DNA of 64,000 bases. It comes from Collinsella sp. AM33-4BH (GTDB lineage Bacteria > Actinomycetota > Coriobacteriia > Coriobacteriales > Coriobacteriaceae). Location of the stretch: assembly GCF_003469205.1 (NCBI RefSeq), contig NZ_QSIN01000011.1, positions 1 through 64,000 of the forward strand, written 5' to 3'. This document shows positions 36,445 to 45,599 of the stretch, piece by piece. Positions within the stretch are counted from its first letter, which is position 1, and the number at the start of each line of letters is the position of its first letter. A program made the translations under genes and the position numbers. The notes below the pieces were generated by a model, which had not been told where the DNA came from, ran no database searches, and worked only from the letters and a program-made list of their open reading frames with translations.

Positions 36445-38745
36445 ATGGTCAAGCTGTACGAGGACGGCATCTACCTGCGCCGTGGCAGCGAGGTTGTGCC
36501 TGCGGCCGAGGCTGCTGAGCGCGGTATTACGCAGACGCCCGAGGATGCCAAGCGTGGCACCATCGCGTATTCGATCCTTCAGGCACACAATACGTCCGGC
36601 GACCCCGAGGCGCTCAAGATTCGCTTCGACGCCATGGCGAGCCACGATATCACCTTCGTCGGCATCATCCAGACGGCGCGTGCCTCGGGCATGGAGCAGT
36701 TCCCGCTGCCCTACGTGCTCACCAACTGCCATAACTCGCTGTGCGCCGTGGGCGGCACCATCAACGAGGACGACCACGTCTTTGGCCTTTCCGCGGCCAA
36801 GAAGTACGGCGGCATCTTCGTTCCGCCGCACATCGCGGTCATCCACTCCTTTATGCGCGAGAACTTCGCCGGCTGCGGCAAGATGATCCTGGGCTCGGAC
36901 TCGCACACCCGCTACGGCGCCCTGGGCACCATGGCCGTGGGCGAGGGCGGCGGCGAGCTGGCAAAGCAGCTGCTGCGTGACACCTACGATGTCGCCTATC
37001 CCGGCGTCGTTGCCATCTACCTCACGGGCGCCCCGCGCCCCGGCGTCGGCCCGCATGACGTGGCGCTCGCCATCATCCGCGCCGTCTTTGCCAAGGGCTA
37101 CGTCAAGAACAAGGTCATGGAGTTCGTGGGCCCCGGCATCGCGAGCATGACGACCGACTACCGTAACGGCGTCGACGTCATGACCACCGAGACCACCTGC
37201 CTGTCGAGCATCTGGGCCACCGACGAGGACACGCACGCGTTTTTGACCATGCACGGCCGCGGCGACGACTACCGCGAGCTCAAGCCCGCCGATGTTGCCT
37301 ACTACGACGGCTGCGTCGAGGTCGACCTGTCGAGCATCAAGCCTATGATCGCCCTGCCGTTCCATCCTTCCAACGGCTTTGAGATTGACGAGCTCAACGA
37401 GAACCTCGAGGATATTCTGCACGAGGTGGAGCTCGAGGCCGCCAAGATCGGTGAGGGCAAGACGCACTTTAGCCTGCTCGACAAGATCGTCGACGGCAAG
37501 CTGCACGTGCAGCAGGGCGTTATCGCCGGCTGCTCGGGCGGCAACTACGACTCCGTGGTCCAGGCTGCCCGTGTGCTTAAGGGCGCCAACACCGGCTGCG
37601 GTGAGTTCTCGCTGTCGGTCTATCCCACGAGCCAGCCTGTGGCGCTCGAGCTCACGCGTCGCGGCTATATCTACGACCTCATGGGGGCCGGCGCGATCGT
37701 GCGCACGGCGTTCTGCGGCCCGTGCTTTGGTGCCGGCGATACGCCTGCCAATAACGGCCTTTCGATCCGCCACACCACGCGCAACTTCCCCAACCGCGAG
37801 GGTTCCAAGCCGGGCAATGGCCAGCTGAGCGCTGTGGCCCTGATGGACGCCCGCTCCATTGCGGCAACGGCTGCCAACGGCGGCGTCCTGACGCCGGCGA
37901 CCGACCTGCCCGAGGAGACCTGGGACGAGGCCTGCGAGTACGCCTTCGACGACGCTCCCTACAAGAAGCGCGTGTACTGGGGCTTCGGCAAGGCCGAGCC
38001 GGCCGACGAGCTGGTCGAGGGTCCCAACATCAAGCCGTGGCCTGCGATGGAGCCGCTCGGCGACGACATCCTGCTCAAGGTGTGCTCCAAGATCATGGAC
38101 CCGGTCACCACGACCGACGAGCTCATTCCCTCGGGCGAGACGAGCTCCTTCCGCTCCAACCCGCTGGGTCTGGCCGAGTTTACGCTGAGCCGTCGCGATC
38201 CGGCCTACGTGGGCCGCTCCAAGGAGGTCGACGCTGTGGAGAAGCGTCGTGTGGCCGGCGAGGCCGCGGGCGACCTAGCGGCGCTCGATGCCGAGCTTGC
38301 GGGCGTGTTTGAGGCGCTGACCGGCGCGGGTGTCGCGGCCGACGCCAAGGCGACCGAGTACGGCTCCATGCTCTATGCCAAGAAGCCCGGTGACGGCTCT
38401 GCCCGCGAGCAGGCCGCGAGCTGCCAGCGCGTGATCGGCGGCCTGGCCAACATCGTCCACGAGTACGCCACCAAGCGCTATCGCTCCAACGTGATGAACT
38501 GGGGCATGGTGCCCTTCCAGATGGAGACGGAGCCCAACTTTGAGGTGGGCGACTACGTCTTTGTGCCGGGTATCCGTGCCGCGCTCGATGGCGACCTCAA
38601 GAACATCGCCGCCTACGTGGTGCGCGCCGACGGCACGGTCGAGCAGATTGAGCTTTACATTGCCGATATGACGGCCGAGGAGCGTGCCATCGTCAAGGCC
38701 GGCTGCCTGATCAACTACAACAAGTTCAAGGCCGCTGCCGAGTAA
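36445..38745 (+). CDS. Aconitase-family hydratase
   Basis: A 766-residue [4Fe-4S] hydro-lyase of the aconitase superfamily. Signatures: [20 protein letters not shown] region ([13 protein letters not shown]), cluster Cys in [10 protein letters not shown] and [16 protein letters not shown], and [20 protein letters not shown]. The C-terminal swivel-type domain is fused. Its order and length match proteins simply labelled 'hydratase' in Coriobacteriia and Clostridia rather than classical AcnA; substrate not assigned. ATG 36445 follows GGGAGA; the frame is open about 120 nt further upstream without a good site. Alone, flanked by strong hairpins. Confidence 0.85.
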   Translation: MVKLYEDGIYLRRGSEVVPAAEAAERGITQTPEDAKRGTIAYSILQAHNTSGDPEALKIRFDAMASHDITFVGIIQTARASGMEQFPLPYVLTNCHNSLCAVGGTINEDDHVFGLSAAKKYGGIFVPPHIAVIHSFMRENFAGCGKMILGSDSHTRYGALGTMAVGEGGGELAKQLLRDTYDVAYPGVVAIYLTGAPRPGVGPHDVALAIIRAVFAKGYVKNKVMEFVGPGIASMTTDYRNGVDVMTTETTCLSSIWATDEDTHAFLTMHGRGDDYRELKPADVAYYDGCVEVDLSSIKPMIALPFHPSNGFEIDELNENLEDILHEVELEAAKIGEGKTHFSLLDKIVDGKLHVQQGVIAGCSGGNYDSVVQAARVLKGANTGCGEFSLSVYPTSQPVALELTRRGYIYDLMGAGAIVRTAFCGPCFGAGDTPANNGLSIRHTTRNFPNREGSKPGNGQLSAVALMDARSIAATAANGGVLTPATDLPEETWDEACEYAFDDAPYKKRVYWGFGKAEPADELVEGPNIKPWPAMEPLGDDILLKVCSKIMDPVTTTDELIPSGETSSFRSNPLGLAEFTLSRRDPAYVGRSKEVDAVEKRRVAGEAAGDLAALDAELAGVFEALTGAGVAADAKATEYGSMLYAKKPGDGSAREQAASCQRVIGGLANIVHEYATKRYRSNVMNWGMVPFQMETEPNFEVGDYVFVPGIRAALDGDLKNIAAYVVRADGTVEQIELYIADMTAEERAIVKAGCLINYNKFKAAAE

Positions 38746-38760
38746 CGCACTTAATTGTCC

Positions 38761-38832
38761 GCCCGGGGCCACCCTTTCCCGCCCGCTCACGCGCTTCGCG
38801 AGGGTCGCGTTCGGCAAAGGGTGGCCCCGGGC
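38761..38832 (+). other. Long GC hairpin after the hydratase gene
   Basis: Perfect 17-bp arms GCCCGGGGCCACCCTTT (38761-38777) and AAAGGGTGGCCCCGGGC (38816-38832) with a 38-nt loop containing an inner CGCGCTTCGCG hairpin. No T tract follows, so it may protect the 3' end or slow transcription. It starts 15 nt after the stop codon. Confidence 0.7.
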
Positions 38833-38889
38833 TACATTTCTGCGTTCTCGTTGGGTCTTGAGGGATGCTAATAAATAGACTTGCTTGAT

Positions 38890-38921
38890 GCCGCCTCTTT
38901 TATTGGGGCGGCTTCTTTTTG
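38890..38921 (+). terminator. Intrinsic terminator downstream of the hydratase
   Basis: GCCGCC and GGCGGC arms with an AT-rich loop followed by TTCTTTTT. Confidence 0.8.
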
Positions 38922-38926
38922 TCGAA

Positions 38927-38965
38927 ACCCACCACATTGGGGTCAGGCACCTTTGTGGTGGTGGG
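38927..38965. repeat. CCACCACAAAGG hairpin repeat, variant copy 3
   Basis: CCCACCACATTGGGG, TCAGG, CACCTTTGTGGTGGTGGG. Imperfect arms relative to copies 1 and 2 (ATTGG instead of AAAGG). Confidence 0.7.
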
Positions 38966-39015
38966 GGTGAGCTCAATGTCGGTGTGCACGTTGAGCGACA
39001 TTCCAATAAGCGCCT

Positions 39016-39684
39016 CTACAGGATTTCATCCGGGTTGGCGGGTTTGGTTGTTTTGGGGATGCCGAGTTTGGAGGACGCGAAATCGTCAACATTGTCCTTA
39101 ATTCCGTCTTTGGTGTAGACAGTGACCATATAGGTGCTGTGTCCGAATTCGCCCTTGTCGCGTGTTGCCCAGGCATCCCAGTAGGCGGCCCCGTTTCGCC
39201 CTTTGATTTTTCCGACACGGCGGAGTTCTGTTCGCTTTAATTTCTGGTTGCTATAGATGGTTCGACCGGCCTCCTCGGTGAGCCCGCACTGTCCAAGCAT
39301 CTTGTCGAGGACTTGGTTCATGTGGCGCTCATCGGTGTTTGGTGCGTAGTCGTAGGCGAGGGTGATGGAGTCGAGTGGCTGGTCGTCGATTAGATAGTTT
39401 AGCGCCTGAGGTCCAAGGCAGAAATAGGGGGAGCATCCGTCGATCTGACCGAGCAGTGGCAACTTTGACTGCCAAATTCCGGTGGGAATTCCATCTTCGT
39501 AAAACACGCCGCGACAGATAAAGGAGAGCGAGGTGGCACGTGAGCCGGCGTCGACCATTCCGCATAAATCGAAGGGCGAGGTGATACCAAGGGAAAAGGG
39601 CGTGATGACGATAAGGAAGAGCATCACGATGGGTATGGCGAGAATGGCGATGACGTTGCGACCGGTGGAATGAGGCGGCTTCAT
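39016..39684 (-). CDS. Membrane-anchored protein of unknown function
   Basis: A 222-residue protein with one N-terminal membrane segment (about residues 12-35, VIAILAIPIVMLFLIVITPF) and an extracytoplasmic domain containing five Cys (DLCGMV, ICRGVF, GCSPYFCLG, GQCGLTEEAG). I do not recognise the family. ATG 39684 follows GAGGAG. Lower GC and looser codon bias than its neighbours suggest recent acquisition or relaxed selection. It is divergent from a second membrane-anchored unknown gene (39919), with a hairpin repeat between. Confidence 0.7.
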   Translation of the reverse strand: MKPPHSTGRNVIAILAIPIVMLFLIVITPFSLGITSPFDLCGMVDAGSRATSLSFICRGVFYEDGIPTGIWQSKLPLLGQIDGCSPYFCLGPQALNYLIDDQPLDSITLAYDYAPNTDERHMNQVLDKMLGQCGLTEEAGRTIYSNQKLKRTELRRVGKIKGRNGAAYWDAWATRDKGEFGHSTYMVTVYTKDGIKDNVDDFASSKLGIPKTTKPANPDEIL

Positions 39685-39793
39685 ATGCGCTCCTCGAGAC
39701 AAAGATCTGTTGAGGATAGGCAGAAATAGATATGTTCAGAGAACAATTCAAGTTTAATCTCATGGCGCGAGATGGTCGACCGTTAGCGTCTAA

Positions 39794-39829
39794 AACCACC
39801 ACAAAGGTGCCTGTCCCCTTTGTGGTGGT
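39794..39829. repeat. CCACCACAAAGG hairpin repeat, copy 4 (reverse)
   Basis: ACCACCACAAAGG, TGCCTGTCC, CCTTTGTGGTGGT. The core GGTGCCTGTCCCC is the reverse complement of that in copies 1 and 2. Confidence 0.8.
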
Positions 39830-39918
39830 GAGGAGCGCGCGGCTTCTTTTGGTAATAGTGCTGGCTGGCGATATCATTAGTGCAGGTAGCGAAGGTTTGC
39901 GTTGCGAGGTGCTTTGCT

Positions 39919-40590
39919 GTGAGAAGTCCTGCCCGTATTGGATTGATTGTTTTGGCGCTTGCGATTGCCGTGGTTGGCGTGGGCACTGTCGGCATGGCGT
40001 TTCTACCTGCTGCGGTGACGGAGCCGGTGGTCAAGCCTGTGACTCAATCTGTCGAACTTCTGACCGGCGACGACAAGCCCGAGACCATTACCGTTGATTT
40101 TGATGAGCAACCGGCTGCGCTGGGCATTAGTAATTATCCACATATTCAGCTTGGGGCTATGCGCTATACCACGGATTCTAGTCTGATCGACAGGGCGTCC
40201 GAGCTGCTCAAGGGCAAAACCTTTAAGCGCTGGTATGGATATGCGTCCTATCGGGCAAAAGCGAACGACATGGTTGGCGGATGCCACTCTTCCATCGAGC
40301 TGGACACTGCAAACGGCGCAAAGTTATGTGATGTCTCGTACGATCCGGGCTACGAGGGCAATGAGGGGCCGGGCATCTACATCATGGACGGCGATGTCGC
40401 CTATGTCATGGAGGGCGACCAGACCGAGCTCAACGATTTTATGGGTCAGTGTATCCAAGATGCCTATAAACAGACCTGCTTGCCTGACCCGCAGACTGCA
40501 CGCGATAGTGGGTCTGCCCGTACATGGCTGTTCGAGGATGAGATGCCCTGGACCGTCGAATCGGGAAGTACGGGTTCGGCGAAGGAGTAG
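39919..40590 (+). CDS. Membrane-anchored protein of unknown function
   Basis: About 223 residues from GTG 39919 (weak GCGAGG site); in-frame alternatives exist upstream. One N-terminal membrane segment (ARIGLIVLALAIAVVGVGTV), then an extracytoplasmic domain (LLKGKTFKRWYGYASYRAKA; YIMDGDVAYVMEGDQTELND). It has three Cys. No family recognised. Its size, topology and divergent placement mirror the gene at 39016-39684, but I see no clear sequence similarity between the two. Confidence 0.7.
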   Translation: MRSPARIGLIVLALAIAVVGVGTVGMAFLPAAVTEPVVKPVTQSVELLTGDDKPETITVDFDEQPAALGISNYPHIQLGAMRYTTDSSLIDRASELLKGKTFKRWYGYASYRAKANDMVGGCHSSIELDTANGAKLCDVSYDPGYEGNEGPGIYIMDGDVAYVMEGDQTELNDFMGQCIQDAYKQTCLPDPQTARDSGSARTWLFEDEMPWTVESGSTGSAKE

Positions 40591-40598
40591 AGACCGCG

Positions 40599-40633
40599 AC
40601 CACCACAAAGGTGCCTGTCCTCTTTGTGGTGGT
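40599..40633. repeat. CCACCACAAAGG hairpin repeat, copy 5 (reverse)
   Basis: ACCACCACAAAG, GTGCCTGTCCT, CTTTGTGGTGGT. It follows the stop codon of the unknown membrane gene by 8 nt. Confidence 0.8.
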
Positions 40634-40643
40634 TTTCGGTCTG

Positions 40644-40860
40644 TCTCGATCTGTAGCATCTTGGCCGCTAAAAGTGGGCCTGGTGTTACAGATTTAGATT
40701 TTCGATTCGGGTGTCTTCTGTTTGTCTCGATTTGTAACAGATAGAGCTCTATTTGCTGACTAGATGTTACAGATTTAGATAAACGGGTGCCGCTGGTCAT
40801 TTCATCTCGATCTGTAACATCTAGAGCCATAAACAGTCGCTAGATGTTACAGATTGAGAT
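40644..40860. repeat. Three-unit palindrome array upstream of clpB
   Basis: Three 56-bp units start at 40644, 40725 and 40805 (80-81 bp period). Unit 3: arms ATCTGTAACATCTAG and CTAGATGTTACAGAT, extended by ATCTC/GAGAT with one mismatch, loop AGCCATAAACAGTCG. Units 1 and 2 are diverged (TGTAGCATCT, TGTAACAGAT). No gene fits here. The array ends about 60 nt before the clpB heat-shock box. Confidence 0.85.
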
Positions 40861-40921
40861 AGTAAGGGGACGAGGCCGTAGCGGGTGAGCGCACCTGCTC
40901 CCTATCTTTCAATCACTCAGA

Positions 40922-40955
40922 AAATCTTATATATAGAGACTTAGATTTGTGTATA
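40922..40955 (+). promoter_or_regulatory. Heat-shock upstream box of clpB
   Basis: AAATCTTATAT, 5 nt, GACTTAGATTT, then GTGTATAAG. The two 11-mers and their spacing equal those upstream of dnaK (31628). TGTGTATAAG looks like an extended -10. Likely the HspR-controlled clpB promoter. Confidence 0.7.
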
Positions 40956-41037
40956 AGATCGCGCAAAGCTGGCAACAATACTTCTCGAACAACGTGAAGC
41001 CGCCCCGTAGGGCGGCCGCCCCAAGAGAGGTGATTCC

Positions 41038-43665
41038 ATGAGAATCGATAAGCTAGCAATGACGTCGCGCGAGGCGCTGCAGACCGCCATGAGCACGGCT
41101 GCCGACGCGCAGGCCGGCGCGGTGGAGCCGATTCACCTGCTGTCCGCCCTGCTTGGTGCCGGCGAGCGCAATATCTCCGTGATCATCGAGCGCATCGGCG
41201 CCGATCCGGCCCAGCTTGCACGCTCCACACAAGATGCCATCGACCGCGCGCCCAAGGTTTCGGGCGAGGGCCAGCAGATGGGCCTGTCCAATGAGCTCGT
41301 CCGCGTCATCGAGAAGGCCGAGAAGAAGGCCACCAAGATGGGCGACAGCTTTGTGGTGACCGAGCATTTGCTGATGGCGCTTGCCGAGGACAAGGGCGAG
41401 GCTGGTCGTGTACTGCGTGACGCCGGCGTCACCAAGGAGCGCATCGAGCAGGTCTACGAGGAGCTGCGTGGCGATGACCGCGTGACGTCTGCCGAGGATA
41501 AGACCCAGTTTGAGGCGCTGGAGCAGTACGGTCGCAACATCTGCGATCTGGCCCGCGCCGGCAAGCTCGACCCGGTCATCGGCCGTACCGACGAGATCCG
41601 CCGTACCATCCAGGTTCTGTCCCGCCGCACCAAGAACAACCCCGTGCTCATCGGCGAGCCGGGCGTCGGCAAGACGGCCATCGTCGAGGGCATCGCCCAG
41701 CGTATCGTGGCCGGCGACGTGCCGAGCACCCTGCGCGACCGCGACCTCATCGAGCTCGACATGAGCGCGCTGGTCGCCGGCGCCAAGTATCGCGGCGAGT
41801 TCGAGGACCGCTTGAAGGCCGTGCTCAAGGAAGTGCAAAAGGCGCAAGGCAAGGTCATCCTGTTCATCGATGAGCTCCACACCATCGTGGGCGCGGGTGC
41901 CACCGAGGGCTCCATGGATGCCGGCAACATCCTGAAGCCGGCGCTCGCCCGTGGCGACTTGCACGCAATCGGCGCGACTACGCTCGACGAGTATCGCAAG
42001 TACATCGAGAAGGACGCGGCACTCGCCCGTCGTTTCCAGACCGTTATGGTGAGCGAGCCTACCGTCGAGGACACCATCTCGATCCTGCGTGGCCTCAAGG
42101 AGAAGTACGAGATCTTCCACGGCGTGCATATCACCGATAGCGCGCTCGTGGCAGCTGCCGACCTCTCCGATCGCTACATTGCCGACCGCTTCCTGCCCGA
42201 CAAGGCCATCGACTTGGTCGATGAGGCCGCAAGCCGCCTGCGCATGGAGCTCGACAGCATGCCGGTCGAGATTGACGCCACCACGCGTCAGCTCACCCAG
42301 CTGCAGATCGAGGAGCAGGCGCTCATGAAGGAGACCGACGACGCCTCCAAGGAGCGTCTGGAGGCCCTGCGCCAGGAGATTGCCGAGGTCCAAGAAAAGC
42401 TCAACGTGCAAAAGGCCGGCTGGCTCAACCAGAAGAACGCCATCGACCACGTGCAGGAGCTCAAGGGACAGCTCGACGAGGCCAAGAGCGAAGAGGAGCG
42501 TGCGACGCGCAACGGCGACCTGGGCCGTGCGTCCGAGCTGCGCTACTCCGTGATTCCGGGTTTGCAGCAGCAGATTCAGGATTCCGAGGCTGCGCTCGAG
42601 GCACAAAAGCAGCAGGACGGCGAGGGTCTCAACGAGCAGGTGACCTCCGACGAGATCGCCGAGGTCGTGAGCGCCTGGACCGGCGTGCCCGTGTCCAAGA
42701 TGATGCAGGGCGAGCTCGACAAGCTCAAGGGCTTGGAGGGTGAGCTGCATAAGCGCGTCATCGGTCAGGACGAGGCCGTCTCCGCCGTCGCCGCAGCTGT
42801 GCGCCGCAGCCGCGCGGGCCTCTCCGATCCGGACAAGCCCATCGGCAGCTTCTTCTTCCTGGGCCCCACCGGCGTGGGCAAGACCGAGCTCGCCAAGGCG
42901 CTGGCCGAGTGCCTGTTCGACGACGAGCGCGCACTTGTGCGTATCGACATGTCCGAGTACATGGAGAAGTTCAGCGTCCAGCGTCTGATCGGTGCGCCCC
43001 CGGGATACGTGGGTTACGACGAGGGTGGTCAGCTCACCGAGGCTGTGCGCCGTCGTCCGTACTCCGTGATCTTGCTCGACGAGATGGAGAAGGCTCATCC
43101 GGATGTCTTCAACGTGCTGCTGCAGGTGCTCGACGACGGTCGTCTGACCGACGGCCAGGGTCGTCAGGTGTCCTTCAAGAACACGATCATCATCATGACA
43201 TCTAACGTGGGCTCCAAGGCCATCGCCGATCTGTCCGGTAAGGACGAGGAGGAGATGCGCCATCAGGTCGACGCCGCCATGGCTCAGACCTTCCGCCCCG
43301 AGTTCCTCAACCGTATCGACGATATCGTGGTGTTCCATCCGCTCGGCATGGCGCAGATCGAGAAGATCGTCGACATCCAGCTTGCCGACGTCCGCGCGCG
43401 TCTGGCCAAGGAGCGCATGACGCTTGCCATCACCCCGGCGGCCAAGCAGATGCTCGCCGTGGGTGGCCTGGACCCCGTGTTCGGTGCCCGTCCGCTCAAG
43501 CGCCTGGTCCAGCGCGAGGTCGTGGACGCCATCGCCGCCGCCATCATCGACGGTACGGTGTGCGAGGGCGATCAGGTGACGGTCGATGCCGACAAGGACG
43601 GCGGCTTTACCGTCGTGTGCGACAACACGCCGTCTGCTACCTACGAGGTCCCCGACGCCGAGTAG
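41038..43665 (+). CDS. clpB: ATP-dependent disaggregase ClpB
   Basis: An 875-residue Hsp100 protein that, with DnaK, pulls proteins out of aggregates. N-domain 1-145; first AAA+ Walker A GEPGVGKT (206-213) and Walker B ILFIDELH; coiled-coil middle domain about 400-530 ([20 protein letters not shown]); second Walker A GPTGVGKT near 605 and [21 protein letters not shown] 41038 follows GAGAGGTGAT. A strong terminator follows, so it is a one-gene heat-shock unit. Confidence 0.97.
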   Translation: MRIDKLAMTSREALQTAMSTAADAQAGAVEPIHLLSALLGAGERNISVIIERIGADPAQLARSTQDAIDRAPKVSGEGQQMGLSNELVRVIEKAEKKATKMGDSFVVTEHLLMALAEDKGEAGRVLRDAGVTKERIEQVYEELRGDDRVTSAEDKTQFEALEQYGRNICDLARAGKLDPVIGRTDEIRRTIQVLSRRTKNNPVLIGEPGVGKTAIVEGIAQRIVAGDVPSTLRDRDLIELDMSALVAGAKYRGEFEDRLKAVLKEVQKAQGKVILFIDELHTIVGAGATEGSMDAGNILKPALARGDLHAIGATTLDEYRKYIEKDAALARRFQTVMVSEPTVEDTISILRGLKEKYEIFHGVHITDSALVAAADLSDRYIADRFLPDKAIDLVDEAASRLRMELDSMPVEIDATTRQLTQLQIEEQALMKETDDASKERLEALRQEIAEVQEKLNVQKAGWLNQKNAIDHVQELKGQLDEAKSEEERATRNGDLGRASELRYSVIPGLQQQIQDSEAALEAQKQQDGEGLNEQVTSDEIAEVVSAWTGVPVSKMMQGELDKLKGLEGELHKRVIGQDEAVSAVAAAVRRSRAGLSDPDKPIGSFFFLGPTGVGKTELAKALAECLFDDERALVRIDMSEYMEKFSVQRLIGAPPGYVGYDEGGQLTEAVRRRPYSVILLDEMEKAHPDVFNVLLQVLDDGRLTDGQGRQVSFKNTIIIMTSNVGSKAIADLSGKDEEEMRHQVDAAMAQTFRPEFLNRIDDIVVFHPLGMAQIEKIVDIQLADVRARLAKERMTLAITPAAKQMLAVGGLDPVFGARPLKRLVQREVVDAIAAAIIDGTVCEGDQVTVDADKDGGFTVVCDNTPSATYEVPDAE

Positions 43666-43712
43666 ATTTATGGGACATGCCTTAAAATCTGCCAGCCGTC
43701 TCTAAACGCCAA

Positions 43713-43747
43713 GGGCGGCGGATCCAATTGGGTCCGCCGCCCTTTTT
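43713..43747 (+). terminator. Intrinsic terminator after clpB
   Basis: GGGCGGCGGATCC, loop AATT, GGGTCCGCCGCCC, then TTTTT. Confidence 0.92.
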
Positions 43748-43799
43748 CGTGCGACAATCGATAATGTTGAACACGATTGCATGGCAAGGAGATATGCAG

Positions 43800-43994
43800 A
43801 TGATAGACAAGAACAAGACGAATGCGCCGGTCGCCAACGCCGCGCCGGCCGCACCCAAGCCTGCACCCAAGCCTGTGCCCAAGCCGCGCGACCCCTACAT
43901 CCGTGCCGAGAACGAGGATGACGACGGCTACGATCCTTATAGCGATCGTCGCCCCGAGCGCGAGCTCCTCTTCGAAGCCGACCCCTGGCGTTAA
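43800..43994 (+). CDS. Small Pro/Ala-rich protein of unknown function
   Basis: A 64-residue protein: MIDKNKTNAPVANAAPAAPK, a PKP repeat (PKPAPKPVPKPRDP), then an acidic end (ENEDDDGYDPYSDRRPEREL). ATG 43800 is 8 nt from AAGGAG (ATG 43794 is too close). No family recognised; probably disordered. A terminator follows. The good ribosome site and own terminator make it a plausible real gene. Confidence 0.65.
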   Translation: MIDKNKTNAPVANAAPAAPKPAPKPVPKPRDPYIRAENEDDDGYDPYSDRRPERELLFEADPWR

Positions 43995-44027
43995 GTAGCT
44001 CATTTGGGACGGGGCTTTTTTAGCTAC
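43995..44027 (+). terminator. Terminator-like repeat after the small gene
   Basis: AGCTC, ATTTGGGAC, GGGGC, T6, then AGCTAC (GTAGCT/AGCTAC also pair). The same ATTTGGGACGGGGC plus T run lies after the LuxR gene at 3650. Confidence 0.55.
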
Positions 44028-44134
44028 TTTGTTTTCGGCTAGAGGCGTTCATGCCTGCCCCCCTCGGCCGCTCGATATCCTCCGGGAGGGGCCACTAATA
44101 GAAAACTTGCTTATCCATTAATCAAGATACGCAT

Positions 44135-44194
44135 AATCTTGCTCTCCTGCTAATCAAGAATCGTTATAATCTTGATTAGCAGGAGAGCAAGATT
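44135..44194 (+). promoter_or_regulatory. 25-bp perfect palindrome with TATAAT in its loop
   Basis: Left arm 44135-44159 and right arm 44170-44194 (TCTTGATTAGCAGGAGAGCA then AGATT) are perfectly complementary over 25 bp; the 10-nt loop begins ATCGT and carries TATAA completed as TATAAT at 44165-44170. Just upstream, CAAGAT and ATCTTG (44123-44141) form another small inverted repeat. The right arm abuts the ribosome site of the ATPase gene. It is a candidate operator or a mobile-element end. Confidence 0.75.
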
Positions 44195-44202
44195 GGAGAA
44201 TT

Positions 44203-45555
44203 ATGGCGTTCAACGACTTGGTGGCTCAAAAAATAAAGGACTTTGAGCAACAGGGGATTCCGCAGGTCTTTGAGCGCGACCTTGATCTGGGCAACCCGCA
44301 GGAGCCAAAGCGCGACAACATCGTATATGTGATTGTGGGCGCCCGTCGTTGTGGAAAGACGTATCGCCTGTATCAGGAGATACGGCGGCTTCAGGGCCAA
44401 GGCGTCGAGCTTGACCGGATGCTATATTTCAATTTTGAGGATGAGCGCTTGCGTCCGTATGAGCCATCGCTACTAGCGGACGTGCTCGATACATTCTATG
44501 CACTATATCCTGCTGCTCGAGGCGAGGGCGCCTACCTTTTCTTTGACGAGATCCAGGAAATACCCGAATGGGGTGCGTTTCTGCGACGCGTGGTCGATAC
44601 GGAGAAGGCGACCGTTTACGTGACGGGATCTTCTTCTAAGATGCTGTCCTCAGAACTTAAGAGCGAGTTCAGGGGCCGTTCTCTTGTGCGAGAGCTTTTT
44701 CCGTTGAGTTTTTCGGAATACGTCCGATATAAGACGGGGAGCGTTCCTGAGTCGAACGCACCCTTCTCCTCGAGCGATGCAGCGTTGCTCCGACACCATC
44801 TGGTCGGATATCTCGAGCGAGGGGGATTCATCGCGACACTTGAGCAGACGCCCGCAGACGCGATTCAGCTGCTACAGGAATATGCGTCGCGAACGGTCGC
44901 CATGGACGTCGTTGAACGTTACGACGTCAAGAACCCCCGTTTGGCCTCGCTGTTTCTGGCGCGGTGCATGGCATCTTCGGGACGAGAGCTGTCAGTGAAC
45001 AAAGTGTACAACGAGTTCAAGAGCAGACAGATATCCGTCAGTCGAAATACGCTCAGCGACTTACTTGAGTATTACGAGGACGCCTACCTGCTGTTTTCGG
45101 TGCCGGAGTTCACGCGTTCGCTTGCAAATAATACGCGGTCTGCGTCTAAGGTCTACGCCGTCGATCCTGCGATGTTCGGAGCGTTCTCCCCCGCATCGGC
45201 ATTGGATCATGGTCAGAGGCTCGAGACCGCGGTGTTCAATGCGCTCAGAAGAAGGACCCCCGCCGTGCGGCCCGGTTCGGTTTGCCGCCTGCTGATTAAA
45301 GATAAGAATAAAAGCCATGAGGTGGACTTTGTGGCTGGGGATGCACTGCTCATGCAGGCTTACGGCCTGATTCAGGTAAGTGTGGATATGACAAGCGAGA
45401 AAACGCGCGAGCGCGAAATTGCCGCGCTCGATGCCGCGATGGCCCAGTTTGATCTTGGCGAGTCGGTAATCGTTACCATGGATGAGCAGGCCGATATTCC
45501 ATGCAAACACGGCGTGGTACATGCTGTGCCCGCATGGAAGTGGCTCCTTTCCTAA
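44203..45555 (+). CDS. AAA_14/DUF4143-type ATPase
   Basis: A 450-residue protein: P-loop domain with Walker A VGARRCGKTYR (46-56) and Walker B AYLFFDEIQEIPEWG, an arginine-containing sensor STSK-like segment (VYVTGSSSKMLSSELKSEFR), then a C-terminal DUF4143 domain (about 220-400: SRNTLSDLLEYYEDAYLLFS; HEVDFVAGDALLMQAYGLIQ), with nuclease-like EVDF near the end. Such proteins are common, poorly understood accessory ATPases. GC and codon use are lower than neighbours, suggesting transfer. It is immediately preceded by a 25-bp palindrome and TATAAT. Confidence 0.88.
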   Translation: MAFNDLVAQKIKDFEQQGIPQVFERDLDLGNPQEPKRDNIVYVIVGARRCGKTYRLYQEIRRLQGQGVELDRMLYFNFEDERLRPYEPSLLADVLDTFYALYPAARGEGAYLFFDEIQEIPEWGAFLRRVVDTEKATVYVTGSSSKMLSSELKSEFRGRSLVRELFPLSFSEYVRYKTGSVPESNAPFSSSDAALLRHHLVGYLERGGFIATLEQTPADAIQLLQEYASRTVAMDVVERYDVKNPRLASLFLARCMASSGRELSVNKVYNEFKSRQISVSRNTLSDLLEYYEDAYLLFSVPEFTRSLANNTRSASKVYAVDPAMFGAFSPASALDHGQRLETAVFNALRRRTPAVRPGSVCRLLIKDKNKSHEVDFVAGDALLMQAYGLIQVSVDMTSEKTREREIAALDAAMAQFDLGESVIVTMDEQADIPCKHGVVHAVPAWKWLLS

Positions 45556-45599
45556 TCGTCTATGGATTTGCGAGGCCAGGACTCAGGTGTCATGGTCCG

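Noticed and set aside
40644..40860. Possible CRISPR array
   Set aside because: Only three units, each internally palindromic over its full length, with about 25-bp intervals and no cas genes nearby.
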